From: Chlorobiales bacterium
GTDB lineage: Bacteria > Bacteroidota > Chlorobiia > Chlorobiales > Chlorobiaceae
DNA: 64,000 bases
Direction of reading: 5' to 3'
Assembly (NCBI GenBank): GCA_026390855.1
Contig: JAPLFE010000134.1
Span: 1 to 64,000 of the forward strand
This document shows positions 62,214-64,000 of the stretch, piece by piece. Under the pieces are notes generated by a model. The model saw nothing but the letters and a program-made list of their open reading frames with translations, was not told the origin of the DNA and made no database searches. The translations under genes and the position numbers were made by a program. Within the stretch, counting starts at the first letter, position 1; each line of letters opens with the position of its first letter.

Positions 62214-62825
62214 ATGGCAAGATTTAGAGGCTCAATAACAAAAGTATCACGCAGGTTAGGTATTGCGCTTGCACCGAAAGCTGAAAAATATCTCGAAAGA
62301 CGTCCGTTTCCTCCTGGTCAGCATGGACAGGGCAGGAAAGGTAAGGTTTCAGAATATGCCCTCCAGCTTAGAGAGAAGCAGAAAATGAAATACCTGTATG
62401 GTATTCTTGAGAAGCAGTTCAGAAACTACTTCAAAAAAGCAGCCTCACAAAGAGGTGTTACTGGTGATAACCTTGTTAAGCTTATCGAAAGACGCTTTGA
62501 TAATGTTGTTTTCCGTGCTGGTTTTGCTCCTTCGAGGTCAGCTGCACGTCAGCTTGTAACACACGGACATCTTCTTATCAACGGCAAGAAGGTCGATATT
62601 CCTTCTTATCTTGTTTCACCTTCTGAGCTGATTGAGTTCCGCCAGAGAAGTAAAAATATGGGAGCAGTTACAGACTCTCTTAATAAAACTCCGGAATCTC
62701 GTATTCCCGCATGGATTCAGGTTGACAAAGCAAATCAGAAGGCTGTGTTTCTGGCTGTTCCTGAAAGAGTTGATGTGCAGGAGCCATTTAATGAGCAGTT
62801 GGTTGTTGAGTTATACTCCAAGTGA
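62214..62825 (+). CDS. rpsD: 30S ribosomal protein S4
   Basis: [59 protein letters not shown]. Confidence 0.98.
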   Translation: MARFRGSITKVSRRLGIALAPKAEKYLERRPFPPGQHGQGRKGKVSEYALQLREKQKMKYLYGILEKQFRNYFKKAASQRGVTGDNLVKLIERRFDNVVFRAGFAPSRSAARQLVTHGHLLINGKKVDIPSYLVSPSELIEFRQRSKNMGAVTDSLNKTPESRIPAWIQVDKANQKAVFLAVPERVDVQEPFNEQLVVELYSK

Positions 62826-62853
62826 TTTTAATGAAATCTAAGGTATCAATACT

Positions 62854-63837
62854 ATGATATACCAGATGCAGATGCCTGCAAAAATAGAAGTTGACGAAAC
62901 TGCGCATACTGATCGTTTCGGCAGGTTCATTGCGCAGCCGCTTGAGCGTGGTTACGGTGTGACCCTTGGAAATGTGATGAGACGTGTTTTGCTTGCCTCA
63001 CTTCCGGGTACTGCAATAACAGGAATAAAAATTGACGGCGTTTTTCATGAGTTTTCGGCGATAGATGGTGTCCGAGAGGATGTTCCGCAAATCGTGCTTA
63101 ATCTGAAACAGGTTCGTTTTAAGTCGACATGCAAGAGGAATTGCAAGACCTCCCTTATCCTTGTAGGCCCGAAGGAGTTTACTTCAGGTGATATCGTGGC
63201 TCAGGAAGGCGAGTTTGAGGTGTTGAACAAGGAAATGCATATTGCTACTATAAATGCCAATACAACAGTCAAAATCGATCTTTTTATTGGAAGAGGTCGT
63301 GGCTACATACCTGCAGAGGAAAATAGACCTGAAGGTATGCCGCTTGGTTATATAGCAATTGATGCAATTTATACGCCGATAAGGAACGTAAAGTTTACGG
63401 TTGAAAATACTCGTGTCGGTCAGAGAACTGACTACGAGAAAATGATTCTTGATGTCGAAACCGATGGTTCAGTCACTCCTGATGATTCTATCAGTCTTGC
63501 CGGCAAGATTATCACTGAGCATGTTACGTTTTTTGCCAATTTCTCTCCAACCGAGGAAGAGTTTACCGAAGAAGAGTTTAAGCAGCAGGATGACGAGTTT
63601 GAGACTATGCGCAGGTTGTTGCATACCAAAATTGAAGATCTTGATCTTTCAGTGCGTTCCCATAACTGCCTGAGGCTTGCGGAAATTGATACTATAGGTG
63701 ATTTGGTATCTCGCAAGGAGGATGAACTGCTTAACTACAAGAATTTTGGTAAGAAATCGTTGACAGAGCTTAAGGAACAGCTTGAAAAGTTTGACCTGAA
63801 GTTTGGTATGGATATTACCAAGTATCAGATGAAATGA
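62854..63837 (+). CDS. rpoA: RNA polymerase alpha subunit
   Basis: [83 protein letters not shown]. Confidence 0.98.
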   Translation: MIYQMQMPAKIEVDETAHTDRFGRFIAQPLERGYGVTLGNVMRRVLLASLPGTAITGIKIDGVFHEFSAIDGVREDVPQIVLNLKQVRFKSTCKRNCKTSLILVGPKEFTSGDIVAQEGEFEVLNKEMHIATINANTTVKIDLFIGRGRGYIPAEENRPEGMPLGYIAIDAIYTPIRNVKFTVENTRVGQRTDYEKMILDVETDGSVTPDDSISLAGKIITEHVTFFANFSPTEEEFTEEEFKQQDDEFETMRRLLHTKIEDLDLSVRSHNCLRLAEIDTIGDLVSRKEDELLNYKNFGKKSLTELKEQLEKFDLKFGMDITKYQMK

Positions 63838-63882
63838 TAAATAGTAACCGTTTTTTTGAATTATTGAGATCAGGAAACAGTC

Positions 63883-64000
63883 ATGCGTAAAGTTAAGCCG
63901 GCAAGAAAACTCGGAAGAACCGCAGCCCATAGAAAGGCGACACTCAGAAATTTGTCAACACAACTGCTTGTTTACAAGCGTATTGAGACAACTGAGGCAA
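63883..64000 (+). CDS. rplQ: 50S ribosomal protein L17, N-terminal part (truncated by window end)
   Basis: [39 protein letters not shown]. Confidence 0.95.
   Translation, partial: MRKVKPARKLGRTAAHRKATLRNLSTQLLVYKRIETTEA

Noticed and set aside
1-64000. CRISPR array, prophage or transposase genes
   Set aside because: No regularly spaced repeats, phage structural genes, integrases or transposases seen in the supplied translations

Overview
The window looks like a chromosomal segment of a green sulfur bacterium (Chlorobiaceae-like; inferred from c-555-type cytochromes, SQR-type flavoproteins and overall gene content). Left to right: (i) 0-14.4 kb, housekeeping genes (proC, carA, yajC, tsaD, a class V aminotransferase) mixed with pieces of a Bat/MoxR aerotolerance-type system and two tandem c-555-like cytochromes; (ii) 14.4-28.2 kb, an accessory stretch with two SQR-type flavoproteins, OsmC, a DUF134-like regulator, a FISUMP lipoprotein that appears fused to a DUF2892 membrane protein, a cytochrome c/DUF4405 redox operon, an ArsR-type regulator with a metal permease, pfkA, and a small protein combining a Cys motif with an RNA-polymerase alpha-CTD-like domain; (iii) 28.2-44.2 kb, batA/batB, a half-length ClpB, gatB, xseB, obg, HPr, a polysaccharide/glycosyltransferase cluster and a frameshifted YfhO-like gene; (iv) 44.4-64.0 kb, a long str-S10-spc-alpha ribosomal protein array with a tRNA-Gly(UCC) between rplN and rplX. 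Most interesting: the stand-alone alpha-CTD-like protein (compare with rpoA in the same window), a ~4 kb redox/metal island bracketed by a 61-bp imperfect direct repeat whose right copy looks like a relic of a tiny SQR-linked ORF, the apparent FISUMP-DUF2892 fusion, the half ClpB followed by a G-run tract, and the dispersed Bat genes. All family names come from reading the translations; no database search was run.
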